Below are positions 7,717 through 16,993 of a stretch of DNA of 64,000 nucleotides, piece after piece. How positions within the stretch are numbered: the first letter of the stretch is position 1; each line of letters opens with the position of its first letter. Source of the stretch: Kibdelosporangium aridum (GTDB taxonomy: Bacteria; Actinomycetota; Actinomycetes; Mycobacteriales; Pseudonocardiaceae); assembly GCF_900176515.1 (NCBI RefSeq), contig NZ_FWXV01000005.1, positions 653,234-717,233 on the forward strand, written 5' to 3'. Below the pieces are notes generated by a model that did no database searches, was not told the DNA's origin, and worked only from the letters and a program-made list of their open reading frames with translations. The position numbers and the translations under genes were made by a program.

Positions 7717-9819
7717 GTGGCCGCCTCTCAGGCGAAGGCGCTCGGCAAGTTGTTGGCGTTGTGTGTGACAGCGGGGGTGGTGCTTGCCGCCATCCTGTTC
7801 CCGTACGTCGGCGGGATGGGGGTGGCCGCGAACCGGGTGAGTGACACCATCGCCGCCGTGCCCGCGGATCTGGTGGCGGCGAATCTGCCGTTGGGCAGCA
7901 CGATCCTTGATCGCAACGGCCAGCCGATCGCGTACTTGTACGACCAGGACCGGGAGATCGCCAAGCCTGAGGAGATCTCGCAGTACATGCGTGACGCGAT
8001 CGTCGGCATCGAGGATCATCGGTTCTACGAGCACAACGGGCTGGACACGCAGCGCAGCCTCAAGGCGGTGGGCGGGTTCATCGCCGGTGAGGCCGCAGGC
8101 GGCGGGTCGACGCTCACCCAGCAGTACGTGAAGAACTACCTCGCGTACGTCATCGCGACCGACGAGGCCGGGCGCAAGGAGGCCATGGCGCACAGCCCGG
8201 CCCGCAAGATCCGGGAGGCCAAGCTCGCGCTGGAAGTCGAGCGGCTGATGGGCAAGGACGACATCCTGGTCCGATACCTCAACCTGGTTCCCTTCGGCGG
8301 CAACGTGTTCGGCGTCAAGGCCGCGGCACGGACGTACTTCGACACCACACCCGACAAGCTCACCCTGCCGCAGGCGGCGTTCCTCGCCGGACTGGTGAAC
8401 AAGCCGAGCACCCTGCTGAAAGACCCGGTCCAGGCCCTTGAGCGGCGCAACCTGGTGATCGACCGGATGCTGGCCACCGGCTTCCTCAAGGAGGGCCCGG
8501 TCGCGGCCGCGAACGCCAAGAACTCACCTCTCGGCGTGGTCGAGGGGCGCAACAACCGGCCGAACGACTGCGGCAACACGCCCGGCGGCACCACGACCGG
8601 CTTCTTCTGCGGGTACGTCCTGGACTACCTGGCCAAGGCCGGTATCTCCAAGAGCGACCTGAAGCGCGGCGGGTACGTCATCAAGACCACCATGGACCCG
8701 GTCGCCACCGAGAACGCCAAGAAGGCCGCGGAGCACCAGGTCGCCAAGGACACCAAGGGCATCGCCAACGTGATGGCGATCGTCGAGCCCGGCGCCGACA
8801 AGCACCCGGTCCGGGCACTGGCGGCCAACCGCGACTTCGGTGTCGACGCCGCCAAGGGACAGACCGCGTACCGGCTGCCCAGCACGATCACCCGGTTCGG
8901 CGCGGGCTCGATCTACAAGATCTTCACCGCGGCCGCCGCGCTGGAACACGGTGTCGGTGTGCTCGAACCGATCGACGTGCCCACGACCCACACCTCCACC
9001 GTCTACAAAGGATCCGGCAACAAGCCGTACACGGTCAAGAACGCCGATGACGCGGCGGACCGGAAGTTGACGTTGCAGCAGGCGCTCGCCCAGTCGCCGA
9101 ACACGGGTTTCGTGATCCTCGAGGAGCGTGCGGGTCTGGACAACGTCGTGGACATGTCCGTCAAGCTGGGCATGCGCGACAGCATGCAGTCGGTCAACCG
9201 CGGCGGGGAGAAGCCGGACCCACAGGCCAAGGACCCGTCGCTGCGGATCAGCCAGGACAAGTGGATCAAGGACGGCAAGGTCGGCTCGTTCACCCTTGGC
9301 GTGACCGTGACCAGCGTGCTGGAGCTGGCCAACGTCGGCGCCACCATCGTCAGCGACGGCAAGTGGTGCCCGCCCAGCCCGATCGAGCAGATCACCGACC
9401 GCGACGGCAAGCCGGTCACGATCAACGAACCGGGGTGCGAGCAGGCCGTCGAGCCTGGCCTGGCGCGCAGCCTGGCCCAGGGTTTGAGCCACGACACGGT
9501 CAGCGGTACGGCGGTCAACGCGGCGCGTAAGACGGGTTGGGACAACCGTCAGATGATCGCCAAGACCGGGACCACCCAGATCCACCAGTCCGCGGGCTTC
9601 GTGGGTGCCACCCCGCAGATGGCCGGCGCCGTACTGACTTTCAGCGACAGCGACACACCAAGGCCGATCTGCGACGGCGACCGCCCGTTCCTGTGCAAGA
9701 CCGGAAACATCTTCGGCGGCAAGGTCCCGGCGGAGACGTGGTTCGAGGCGATGAAGCCGCTGCACAAGGACATCAGGCCGACGCCGCTGCCGCCTGGCGA
9801 TCCGAAGTACATGAACTAG
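7717..9819 (+). CDS. Class A penicillin-binding protein (transglycosylase/transpeptidase)
   Basis: This bifunctional cell-wall enzyme polymerises and cross-links peptidoglycan outside the membrane. It has 700 residues from the GTG at 7717; a TTG four codons earlier is possible. A single N-terminal membrane anchor (about residues 7-30) is followed by a GT51 domain with EDHRFYEHNG (catalytic Glu99), GGSTLTQQYVKN, RKIREAKLALEVER and DILVRYLNLVPFG. The transpeptidase domain has SIYK (Ser398), SPN and KTGTT (Lys616), all intact. Its stop shares CTAG with the stop of the convergent MFS gene. The preceding region holds a possible ECF promoter. Confidence 0.95.
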   Translation: MAASQAKALGKLLALCVTAGVVLAAILFPYVGGMGVAANRVSDTIAAVPADLVAANLPLGSTILDRNGQPIAYLYDQDREIAKPEEISQYMRDAIVGIEDHRFYEHNGLDTQRSLKAVGGFIAGEAAGGGSTLTQQYVKNYLAYVIATDEAGRKEAMAHSPARKIREAKLALEVERLMGKDDILVRYLNLVPFGGNVFGVKAAARTYFDTTPDKLTLPQAAFLAGLVNKPSTLLKDPVQALERRNLVIDRMLATGFLKEGPVAAANAKNSPLGVVEGRNNRPNDCGNTPGGTTTGFFCGYVLDYLAKAGISKSDLKRGGYVIKTTMDPVATENAKKAAEHQVAKDTKGIANVMAIVEPGADKHPVRALAANRDFGVDAAKGQTAYRLPSTITRFGAGSIYKIFTAAAALEHGVGVLEPIDVPTTHTSTVYKGSGNKPYTVKNADDAADRKLTLQQALAQSPNTGFVILEERAGLDNVVDMSVKLGMRDSMQSVNRGGEKPDPQAKDPSLRISQDKWIKDGKVGSFTLGVTVTSVLELANVGATIVSDGKWCPPSPIEQITDRDGKPVTINEPGCEQAVEPGLARSLAQGLSHDTVSGTAVNAARKTGWDNRQMIAKTGTTQIHQSAGFVGATPQMAGAVLTFSDSDTPRPICDGDRPFLCKTGNIFGGKVPAETWFEAMKPLHKDIRPTPLPPGDPKYMN

Positions 9820-11381
9820 ACAGCCCAGATCAGGTGCCGGACCGTCGGGTCCTCCTCCGCCAGGTCACGGGCCCGCTGCTGGACGTTCACATCTACGGCA
9901 GTACCTCGCTCGAGGTGCTGCCGTAGATGTTCTTGCCAGGTCGCGAGCACGAACGTCTCCAGGAACAACTCGGGCGCCTCGGCGTCACGGAACAGCCCCC
10001 ACATGGACGCTCCGGTCCGCCGCCGGGAACGCCCGACTCGTTGCATCGCTTCGGCGAACTGCGTGACGTTCTCCTCCGACACCCGCCATTCCAACGTCAC
10101 CAGGACGGGACCGTCCTTCTCGTCAGGTCCCTCCGGCGGCTCATTCCAGACACTCGCCGGTGTCACGTCCAACTGCCGTTCGGTGAGGGGAAGTTTGTAC
10201 ACCGCGTAGAACGCGATCAGGGCCATCGCGACTGCGGGGATCACCATCGCCCAGCGCAGGTCCAGCGCATCGGCGATCACGCCCCACAGCACCGCGCCGA
10301 TGGCCTGGCCGCCCATCAGCATCAGCTGGTAGTACGCCAGCGCGCGAGCACGAGTCCACGCAGGCAGGAGCACCTGGGCCGTGGCGTTGAGGGTGGACAG
10401 CACGGCTATCCATCCCGCGCCGGTGACAAGCATGGACAGGACCGCCACCGTGGTCGAGGTCGTGATGCCCGCGATGGCCGTGGACGCCGCGTAGGCGATC
10501 GTCGCCATGGTGAGCACGAGGTTCTTCCCGGCCGTCCGCAGCAGCCGCGGCACGATCAGTGCGCCGCCGATCGCGCCCGCGCCGACGCAGCCGAGCAGGA
10601 CGCCGTAGCCGCCCGCGTCCAGGCCGAGCGGACCACGCGCGATCGCGGGAAGCAGTGCCCACAGTGAACTCGCGAAGAGGACAAAGAGGACGCACCGCAC
10701 CAGAACCCGTGAGTACGCGGGCGAACTGCGGACATATCGTGCGCCGCTGCGAACAGCGGTGAGGATGTGCTCGGAACCCAGCGGCCTGCGGTCGGCCGGA
10801 CGCCGCCAGAATCCCAGTACCAGCAACACACCGATGAACGACACGGTGTTGAACGCGAACGTCGCCTCCGGACCGACCGCCGCGATCAGCACGCCACCCA
10901 GCGCCGGACCGATCGCCCGGCCCACGTTCATGTTCACGCCGTTGAGCAGCGCCGCCTGCGGAATCTCCTCGCGCGGCACGAGTTCCGGCTGGATGGCCTG
11001 GAACGACGGCATCGACAGGGCCTGCCCGACACCCATCAACGCGATCAACGCCAGCAGCGTGGCGGGCGTGGTGATGTCGCTCGCGGTCAGCACCATGAGA
11101 GCACCCGCGCCCAGCAGCATCAGCGCTTGGCCGGTCATCAGCACCAAGCGCCGATCGAGGATGTCGCCCAGCGCGCCCGACGGCACGACCAGCAAGAACA
11201 CCGGGAGGGTAGTGGCTGCCTGGACGAGCGCGACCTGCAGCGAAGTGCCGCCGAGGTCGCCCATCAACCACTGGGCGCCGACAGTCTGCGCCCACGTGCC
11301 GACGTTCGACGCGAACTGAGCCAGCCACAGCGCACGGTATGCCGTGCGGCGCATGGGAGCCCACGCGGATGGTGCGGTCAT
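9816..11381 (-). CDS. MFS exporter with C-terminal ABM-like domain (MFS_3 family)
   Basis: This 521-residue protein has twelve predicted membrane segments over residues 1-410, opening AYRALWLAQFASNVGTWAQ, with a loop-2 signature GDILDRRLV. This is the enterobactin-exporter/MFS_3 family. The last ~100 residues (VLVTLEWRVSEENVTQFAEA onward) form the soluble ferredoxin-like tail typical of this family and similar to antibiotic-biosynthesis monooxygenase domains. It probably exports a small hydrophobic molecule, drug or siderophore; the substrate is unknown. No good ribosome-binding site precedes the ATG, and a second in-frame ATG lies nine codons in. It converges on the PBP gene with a 4-base overlap. 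Confidence 0.88.
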   Translation of the reverse strand: MTAPSAWAPMRRTAYRALWLAQFASNVGTWAQTVGAQWLMGDLGGTSLQVALVQAATTLPVFLLVVPSGALGDILDRRLVLMTGQALMLLGAGALMVLTASDITTPATLLALIALMGVGQALSMPSFQAIQPELVPREEIPQAALLNGVNMNVGRAIGPALGGVLIAAVGPEATFAFNTVSFIGVLLVLGFWRRPADRRPLGSEHILTAVRSGARYVRSSPAYSRVLVRCVLFVLFASSLWALLPAIARGPLGLDAGGYGVLLGCVGAGAIGGALIVPRLLRTAGKNLVLTMATIAYAASTAIAGITTSTTVAVLSMLVTGAGWIAVLSTLNATAQVLLPAWTRARALAYYQLMLMGGQAIGAVLWGVIADALDLRWAMVIPAVAMALIAFYAVYKLPLTERQLDVTPASVWNEPPEGPDEKDGPVLVTLEWRVSEENVTQFAEAMQRVGRSRRRTGASMWGLFRDAEAPELFLETFVLATWQEHLRQHLERGTAVDVNVQQRARDLAEEDPTVRHLIWAV

Positions 11382-11452
11382 ACCAGGAATCTTGCCCCGC
11401 GGCGGCCATATTCACTCGGTTCGCCAGGACGACACGACTAACCTTGGCCCTC

Positions 11453-13945
11453 ATGAGTGTCCCGGATCGACCGTCATTGGACGGGTTGGCTGAGAAATGG
11501 TCGGCGCAATGGGAGGCGACGGGCCTGTACAGGTTCGACGCCCCGCAGCAGCGCGCCGACGTATTCTCAATCGACACGCCGCCGCCGACGGTCAGCGGGT
11601 CACTGCACGTCGGGCACGTGTTCTCCTACACCCACACGGACATCATCGCCCGATACCAGCGCATGCGCGGCAAGCACGTGTTCTACCCGATGGGGTGGGA
11701 CGACAACGGACTGCCGACGGAACGCCGTGTGCAGAACTACTTCGGCGTGCGATGCGATCCCTCGCTGCCCTACGACCCGTCCTTCGAGGCGCCGCGACCG
11801 GGGAACAAGAAGGTTCAGGACGTGTCCCGGCGCAACTTCATCGAGCTGTGCGAACGGCTCACGGTCGAGGACGAGAAGGCCTTCGAAGACCTGTGGCGCA
11901 GGCTCGGGCTGTCGGTCGACTGGGCGATGACGTACACGACGATCGGCCAGCGTTCACAGCGCGTCTCGCAACGCGCGTTCCTGCGCCAGCTTCAGGCCGG
12001 TGAGGTGTACCAGTCCGAGGCGCCGACGTTGTGGGACGTCGGTTTCCGCACTGCCGTCGCGCAGGCGGAACTCGAGGATCGTGATCACCCGGGTGCGTGG
12101 CATCGCATCGCGTTCCACACGCCGGCGGGGGAGAAGCTCCACATCGAGACGACACGGCCTGAGCTGCTGCCTGCGTGCGTCGCGCTGATCGCGCATCCGG
12201 ACGACGCGCGGTATCAGGATCTGTTCGGCACAACCGTGACCTCGCCGGTGTTCGGTATGGAGATTCCCGTTCTGGCGCACCAGGCCGCGGAGCCGGAGCG
12301 CGGCGCGGGCATCGCGATGTGTTGCACCTTCGGGGATCTGACCGACGTGCGCTGGTGGCGTGAGCTGAAACTGCCCACGCGCACGATCATCGGCCGTGAC
12401 GGGCGGATCTTGCCCGACGCGCCCGAAGGCTTGAATGCCGAGGCGTACCAACAGATTGCCGGGGCGACCGTGCACACGGCGCGGGAACGTGTCGTGGCCA
12501 TGCTCCGGGAATCGGGCGACCTCGACGGCGAGCCGCGTGCGATCGTCCGGCCGGTGAAGTTCTACGAGAAGGGCGACAAGCCCCTCGAGATCGTCGCGAG
12601 CAAGCAGTGGTTCATCCGGTCCGTCGCGCACCAGGACGTTCTGCTGCGGCGCGGCGAGGAACTGCGGTGGCATCCCGCGGCGCTCAAGGTCCGCTACGAC
12701 GACTGGGTCCGTGGTCTCAACGGCGACTGGCTGATCTCCCGGCAACGGTACTTCGGTGTGCCGTTCCCCGTCTGGTACGCGCTGGACGCACAGGGCGAAC
12801 CGGGCGAGCTAATCCTGCCAAGCGAGGACGTGCTGCCGGTCGACCCGTCGTCTGACGTGCCTTCTGGCTACACGGCTGACCAACGCGGCAAGCCTGGTGG
12901 CTTCATCGGTGAGACCGACGTGATGGACACGTGGGCCACGTCGTCGTTGACCCCGCAGATCGTGTGCGGCTGGGAGGAAGACCCGGCGCGGTACGCGCTG
13001 ACCTATCCGATGGATCTGCGTCCGCAGGCCCACGACATCATCCGGACCTGGCTGTTCGCCACGATCCTCCGGGCGGAGCTGGATTCGCGGACGTTGCCGT
13101 GGCGGCATGCCGCGCTGTCGGGCTGGATCCTCGACCCGGACCGCAAGAAGATGAGCAAGTCCAAGGGAAACGTCGTCACGCCGATGGGCCTGCTCGAGCA
13201 GTACAGCCCGGACGCCGTCCGCTACTGGGCAGCCAGCGGACGGCCGGGCACGGACACCGCCTTCGACCAGGACCAGATGAAGATCGGCAGGCGGCTGGCG
13301 ACGAAACTGCTGAACGCGGCCAAGTTCGTGCTCAGCTTCCCGGCGCCGGAAGCGGACGCCCAGATCACCGACACGCTGGATCTGGCGATGCTCGCGGTGC
13401 TGGACGACGTGGTGCGCCAGGCGACTTCGGCGCTCGAGGACTTCGAGTACACGACCGCGCTGGAGCGGACCGAGCGGTTCTTCTGGGTTTTCTGCGACGA
13501 CTACCTGGAATTGGTCAAGCAGCGCGCGTACGGCGACGTCAGCGAAGGCAGTGCCGAGTCGGCCCGGCTTGCCCTGCGCACAGCGTTGGACACGATCCTG
13601 CGTCTCTTCGCGCCTTTCCTGCCGTACAGCGCGGAAGAGACGTGGTCGTGGTGGCACACCGATTCCGTGCACAAGGCTGCATGGCCTGTGCCGCAAGCAA
13701 CTCCGGCCGACGGTGTCGCCCTCGACCTGGCCAGCTCGGTGATCACGGCGGTGCGCAGGGAGAAATCGGCCGCGAAACTGTCCATGAAGGCCGCGGTGGA
13801 CAGTGTGTCGGTGTACGCCCCGGCCGACCAACTCGACGTGATCAAGTCGATCGGCCCGGACCTGCGAGCCGCGGGCAACATCACCGCACTGGACGTGCAG
13901 GCGTCTGACGACCTACGCGTTGAGGTGAGCCTGGCCGGCGTGTGA
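11453..13945 (+). CDS. valS: Valyl-tRNA synthetase (archaeal-like/type 2 form)
   Basis: This class I synthetase charges tRNA-Val in the cytoplasm and has 830 residues from the ATG of MSVPDRPSLDGLAEKWSAQW. The HIGH-type motif is LHVGHV and the KMSKS motif is KKMSKSKGNVV. The editing (CP1) domain and the anticodon-binding domain (about residues 640-760) are both present. The C-terminal coiled coil of the common bacterial ValRS is missing, and the motif GLNGDWLISRQRYFGVPFPVWY matches the archaeal/Rickettsia-like type. A second, bacterial-type ValRS may therefore exist elsewhere in the genome; that is inference. The 3' end overlaps the convergent EI24 gene by 33 bases. Confidence 0.93.
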   Translation: MSVPDRPSLDGLAEKWSAQWEATGLYRFDAPQQRADVFSIDTPPPTVSGSLHVGHVFSYTHTDIIARYQRMRGKHVFYPMGWDDNGLPTERRVQNYFGVRCDPSLPYDPSFEAPRPGNKKVQDVSRRNFIELCERLTVEDEKAFEDLWRRLGLSVDWAMTYTTIGQRSQRVSQRAFLRQLQAGEVYQSEAPTLWDVGFRTAVAQAELEDRDHPGAWHRIAFHTPAGEKLHIETTRPELLPACVALIAHPDDARYQDLFGTTVTSPVFGMEIPVLAHQAAEPERGAGIAMCCTFGDLTDVRWWRELKLPTRTIIGRDGRILPDAPEGLNAEAYQQIAGATVHTARERVVAMLRESGDLDGEPRAIVRPVKFYEKGDKPLEIVASKQWFIRSVAHQDVLLRRGEELRWHPAALKVRYDDWVRGLNGDWLISRQRYFGVPFPVWYALDAQGEPGELILPSEDVLPVDPSSDVPSGYTADQRGKPGGFIGETDVMDTWATSSLTPQIVCGWEEDPARYALTYPMDLRPQAHDIIRTWLFATILRAELDSRTLPWRHAALSGWILDPDRKKMSKSKGNVVTPMGLLEQYSPDAVRYWAASGRPGTDTAFDQDQMKIGRRLATKLLNAAKFVLSFPAPEADAQITDTLDLAMLAVLDDVVRQATSALEDFEYTTALERTERFFWVFCDDYLELVKQRAYGDVSEGSAESARLALRTALDTILRLFAPFLPYSAEETWSWWHTDSVHKAAWPVPQATPADGVALDLASSVITAVRREKSAAKLSMKAAVDSVSVYAPADQLDVIKSIGPDLRAAGNITALDVQASDDLRVEVSLAGV

Positions 13946-14680
13946 GTCCTGCAAGACCTCACGCGCGACAAGGACACCGCCGACGAACGCCACCGGCATG
14001 ACGATGATCGCCAGGAACGGGATGGCGCACAGCAGAGACGCGGGCACCCCAAGCCCCAACGCCAGCATGCGGCGCTTACGCATGTGCTCGCGTCGCTGCT
14101 TCAACGCCATCCCGCGCCGGTAGAACGGCACACCAACCAGCTCAAGAGAAAGGAACCACGCCGCGACCAACGCCATCAGCACCGGCACGACGAACTGCCC
14201 GAACACCGGGATGAAGCCCGCGACGAACAACGGGATCGTGTACAACAAGGACAACAGGACCAGGACGATGCCGTCCCGGATGCCCATCCCGAGCAATCGC
14301 CACCCTGACATCTCGACCGCGTTGGGCACGCCACCTAGGTCGTCTTCGACCTTCTCAGCGATGTACTCGTAGAACGGCGCACCGATGGCCAAGGTCAACG
14401 CCGTACTGCCGAGCAGGGCGATGGATATCGCGGCCGCGAACAGGGCGACACCAGCGGCGATCCGGACGGTCGTCTGCCACCCGGCGGACCAGTCGTCGGC
14501 GAAGGGCGTGACCCACGTGGCGAGCTCGTCGATCCACACCACCAACGCGGCCAACCCGCCGAGCAGGATCGCCGTGGTCAATACCGCCGGAATGGCCCCG
14601 AGCAGGAGCAGCTTTGGCCGTCGCAGCAGGATGCCCAGCCCCTGCCCGAACATCCCCACACCTTTGACGAAGTCGCGCAC
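13913..14680 (-). CDS. EI24/CysZ-like membrane protein
   Basis: This 255-residue integral membrane protein begins MRDFVKGVGMFGQGLGILLRRPKLLLLGAIP, which matches the EI24 domain family that includes the sulfate-uptake protein CysZ. About six hydrophobic segments are visible. The conserved block APFYEYIAEKVEDDLGG follows the third, and a basic stretch KQRREHMRKRRM precedes the last two. CysZ moves sulfate in proteobacteria, but the actinobacterial relatives have no proven function. It stands alone, convergent with valS (33-base overlap), so the context gives no hint of its role. Confidence 0.8.
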   Translation of the reverse strand: MRDFVKGVGMFGQGLGILLRRPKLLLLGAIPAVLTTAILLGGLAALVVWIDELATWVTPFADDWSAGWQTTVRIAAGVALFAAAISIALLGSTALTLAIGAPFYEYIAEKVEDDLGGVPNAVEMSGWRLLGMGIRDGIVLVLLSLLYTIPLFVAGFIPVFGQFVVPVLMALVAAWFLSLELVGVPFYRRGMALKQRREHMRKRRMLALGLGVPASLLCAIPFLAIIVMPVAFVGGVLVAREVLQDSHAGQAHLNA

Positions 14681-14855
14681 GGGGGTATTTGTATCAGTGC
14701 CTGGCCCGGCCGATCCGGGCGACGCGACGCAAACGGGACTTTTAGGGGTTCGTGGTCAATAAGGGGTTGGCGCCCGCGGCTGATCCCGGCTGTGCCTCAA
14801 CCGGCAGTCTAATGTGGACCGTGTCGATCAGCGGGCCTGGAACTGCTGGAGTCGC

Positions 14856-15422
14856 TCAGCAGGCGCGCAAGCCCAGCCACAGCAAGTCGAACAGCCGCTG
14901 GGTGTCGCCTTCCCAATCGCCGTTGGGGTCGAGGAACATCATCCCGCCCAATGCTTGCATCACCGTCGACGGGTCCAGCCCCGGCCGGATCGTCCCGGCT
15001 TCGGCGTTGGCGTCGAGCAGTGTGGACAGTGCGCTGAGGATCGCCTCGTAGGACTTGGCGGCGAACTCGGCGTGCGAGGTGGTCGCCGCCTGCATGGCCG
15101 ACGCGAGGCCTCGCTTGGTCATCAGGTATCCGGCCACGTGGCCGATCCACTTGCGGAGCGCCTGCTCCGGCGGGTTGTCCTTGAGCAGTGCCGGCACCGC
15201 TTCGACGAGGTTGTGCACCTCGCGCTGGTAGACCGCCAGGATCAGCGACTCGGGAGTGGGGAAGTGCCGGTACACGGTGCCGACGCCGACTTCGGCCTTC
15301 TTGGCGATCGCGTTGTACGACACCTCGCCGCTGGTGGTCAGCGACTCTTTCGCCGCGGCGATGATGCGCTCGTTGTTGCGCCGGGTGTCCGCGCGCCGAG
15401 GACTCACGGATCCCGTGGTCAT
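14856..15422 (-). CDS. TetR-family repressor divergent from aldehyde oxidoreductase genes
   Basis: This 188-residue repressor starts at the ATG of MTTGSVSPRRADTRRN behind GGGAGGG; longer readings run into the divergent promoter. The helix-turn-helix lies at about residues 13-60 (RIIAAAKESL, then YNAIAKKAEVGVGTVYRHFP). The C-terminal ligand domain is not diagnostic. It is transcribed away from the PaoABC-like operon, and the space between holds two perfect palindromes (15525-15572), its likely operators. The natural inducer could be an aromatic aldehyde, which is inference from the neighbours. Confidence 0.9.
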   Translation of the reverse strand: MTTGSVSPRRADTRRNNERIIAAAKESLTTSGEVSYNAIAKKAEVGVGTVYRHFPTPESLILAVYQREVHNLVEAVPALLKDNPPEQALRKWIGHVAGYLMTKRGLASAMQAATTSHAEFAAKSYEAILSALSTLLDANAEAGTIRPGLDPSTVMQALGGMMFLDPNGDWEGDTQRLFDLLWLGLRAC

Positions 15423-15524
15423 CGTCCCTCCCGGCGGTCGCCTGCTGCCTTGCACTGAAAAATCTTGCAGTGGGAAATGTAGCCCACACACGCCCGGACC
15501 TGGTGCATCTTCAGCACGTTGCCA

Positions 15525-15572
15525 ACCGGATAAGAATCCGGTAGCGTCGGCAAGACCGGATAGATATCCGGT
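15525..15572. promoter_or_regulatory. Two perfect 18-bp palindromes (TetR operators)
   Basis: ACCGGAT-AAGA-ATCCGGT (15525-15542) and ACCGGAT-AGAT-ATCCGGT (15555-15572) have identical 7-base arms and 4-base centres. They are exactly 30 bases apart, about three helical turns, so two dimers would bind the same DNA face. They lie between the divergent TetR gene and the oxidoreductase operon, 31 bases before the first oxidoreductase codon. Confidence 0.85.
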
Positions 15573-15603
15573 TCGCTCTCGCCCATCTGGGAAAAGAGAT
15601 CTG

Positions 15604-16056
15604 GTGGACATTTCTCTCGAAGTCAATGGCAAGAAAGAACAGCTGAGCGTCGATCCCGGCGTCACACTGCTGGACGCGTTACGTGAGCGGCTCGGGATAA
15701 CCGGTCCCAAGAAGGGCTGCGACCGTGGCCAGTGTGGCGCATGCACGGTCCACGTGGACGGGCGGCCCGTGCTCTCGTGCCTCACGCTGGCCGCGACGGT
15801 GAAACAGCAGGTCACCACGGTGGACGGACTGGCTGACGGGGACGATCTGCACCCGGTTCAGCAGGCGTTCGTCGACCAGGACGCGCTGCAGTGCGGGTTC
15901 TGCACATCTGGCCAGATCATGTCAGCTGTCGCCGCGGTCGAGCAGGACGTCGAGGACGTGCGCGAGTTCATGTCCGGCAACATCTGCCGGTGCGCGGCGT
16001 ATCCGAACATCGTCGCTGCCGTCGAGCAGGCAAGGCGGGCCGATGCGACCGTTTGA
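15604..16056 (+). CDS. Aldehyde oxidoreductase, [2Fe-2S] subunit (PaoA/YagT type)
   Basis: This 150-residue electron-transfer subunit belongs to a molybdenum hydroxylase of the xanthine oxidase family. The GTG start follows GGGAAAAGAG. The plant-ferredoxin-type cluster uses GCDRGQCGACTVHV with a further Cys in VLSCLTL. The second cluster uses CGFCTSGQ and NICRCAAY. Unlike E. coli PaoA it has no twin-arginine leader, so the enzyme is probably cytoplasmic. It overlaps the FAD subunit gene by 14 bases, and the operon is controlled by the double operator just upstream. Confidence 0.93.
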   Translation: MDISLEVNGKKEQLSVDPGVTLLDALRERLGITGPKKGCDRGQCGACTVHVDGRPVLSCLTLAATVKQQVTTVDGLADGDDLHPVQQAFVDQDALQCGFCTSGQIMSAVAAVEQDVEDVREFMSGNICRCAAYPNIVAAVEQARRADATV

Positions 16057-16993
16057 GCTCACCGCACCCGACACCGTCGAGGCCGCACTGGCCACAGAGG
16101 GCACATTCCTGGCAGGCGGTACCACGCTTGTCGACCTGATGAAACTGAATGTCCTGACGCCACAGCACGTCCTGGACATCAACGCGTTGCCGCTGCGCGG
16201 CATCGACACGAGCGACGGCGTGCGCATCGGTGCACTGGAGCGCATGAGCGACATCGCCAAACACCCCGGCGTGTACCCGGTCATCGCCAGCGCGCTGCTG
16301 CAGAGCGCGTCACAGCAGCTGCGCAACATGGCCAGCATTGGCGGAAACCTGTTGCAGCGCACCAGGTGCACGTACTTCCGGGACGTGAACACGCCCTGCA
16401 ACAAGCGCAATCCAGGCAGTGGATGTTCGGCCATCTCCGGGATCAACCGGATGCACGCGATCCTGGGCACGAGCGACTCGTGCGTGGCGACGCACGCCAG
16501 TGACGTGGCCGTTGCACTGGTCGCACTGGACGCGGAGATCACGCTGGCCAGCGCGGCAGGCACGCGGACGGTCAAGCTCGACGACTTCTACCGCGTTCCT
16601 GGGGACACGCCAGAGGTCGAGAACGATCTCCGCCCTGGGGAGTTGATCACCGAGATCGTGGTGCCGGAGCTGGACTGGGCGCAGCGGTCGACGTACGTCA
16701 AGGTCCGTGACCGGCAGTCGTATGAGTTCGCGCTGTGCTCCGCGGCAGTCGCCTTGGACATCCAGGACGGGCGCGTTGCTGACGTTCGTGTGGCTGTCGG
16801 TGGCGTGGCGACCAAGCCGTGGCGGCTGAGGGCTGTCGAGGACGCGCTGCGTGGCAAGCCCGCGACCGTCGAGTCTTTCGAAGAAGCCGCGACGATCGCG
16901 GCCGACGGGGCAAAGCCGTTGACGCACAACAGCTTCAAACCGGCGTTGGTGCGGCGGACGGTCGTGCGGGCACTGATCGAGGGGAGTCGCTGA
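16043..16993 (+). CDS. Aldehyde oxidoreductase, FAD/[4Fe-4S] subunit (PaoB/YagS type)
   Basis: This 316-residue subunit binds FAD through the LAGGTTLVDLM and ASIGGNLLQRTRC segments. It carries the extra cysteine-rich insert TRCTYFRDVNTPCNKRNPGSG followed by CSAISGINR and a later SCVATH. These four Cys match the [4Fe-4S] cluster known from E. coli PaoB and from 4-hydroxybenzoyl-CoA reductase, and they set it apart from ordinary xanthine dehydrogenase or CO dehydrogenase FAD subunits. It would pass electrons from the iron-sulfur subunit to FAD and on to an acceptor. It starts inside the preceding gene and its TGATG joins the next one. Confidence 0.93.
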   Translation: MRPFELTAPDTVEAALATEGTFLAGGTTLVDLMKLNVLTPQHVLDINALPLRGIDTSDGVRIGALERMSDIAKHPGVYPVIASALLQSASQQLRNMASIGGNLLQRTRCTYFRDVNTPCNKRNPGSGCSAISGINRMHAILGTSDSCVATHASDVAVALVALDAEITLASAAGTRTVKLDDFYRVPGDTPEVENDLRPGELITEIVVPELDWAQRSTYVKVRDRQSYEFALCSAAVALDIQDGRVADVRVAVGGVATKPWRLRAVEDALRGKPATVESFEEAATIAADGAKPLTHNSFKPALVRRTVVRALIEGSR

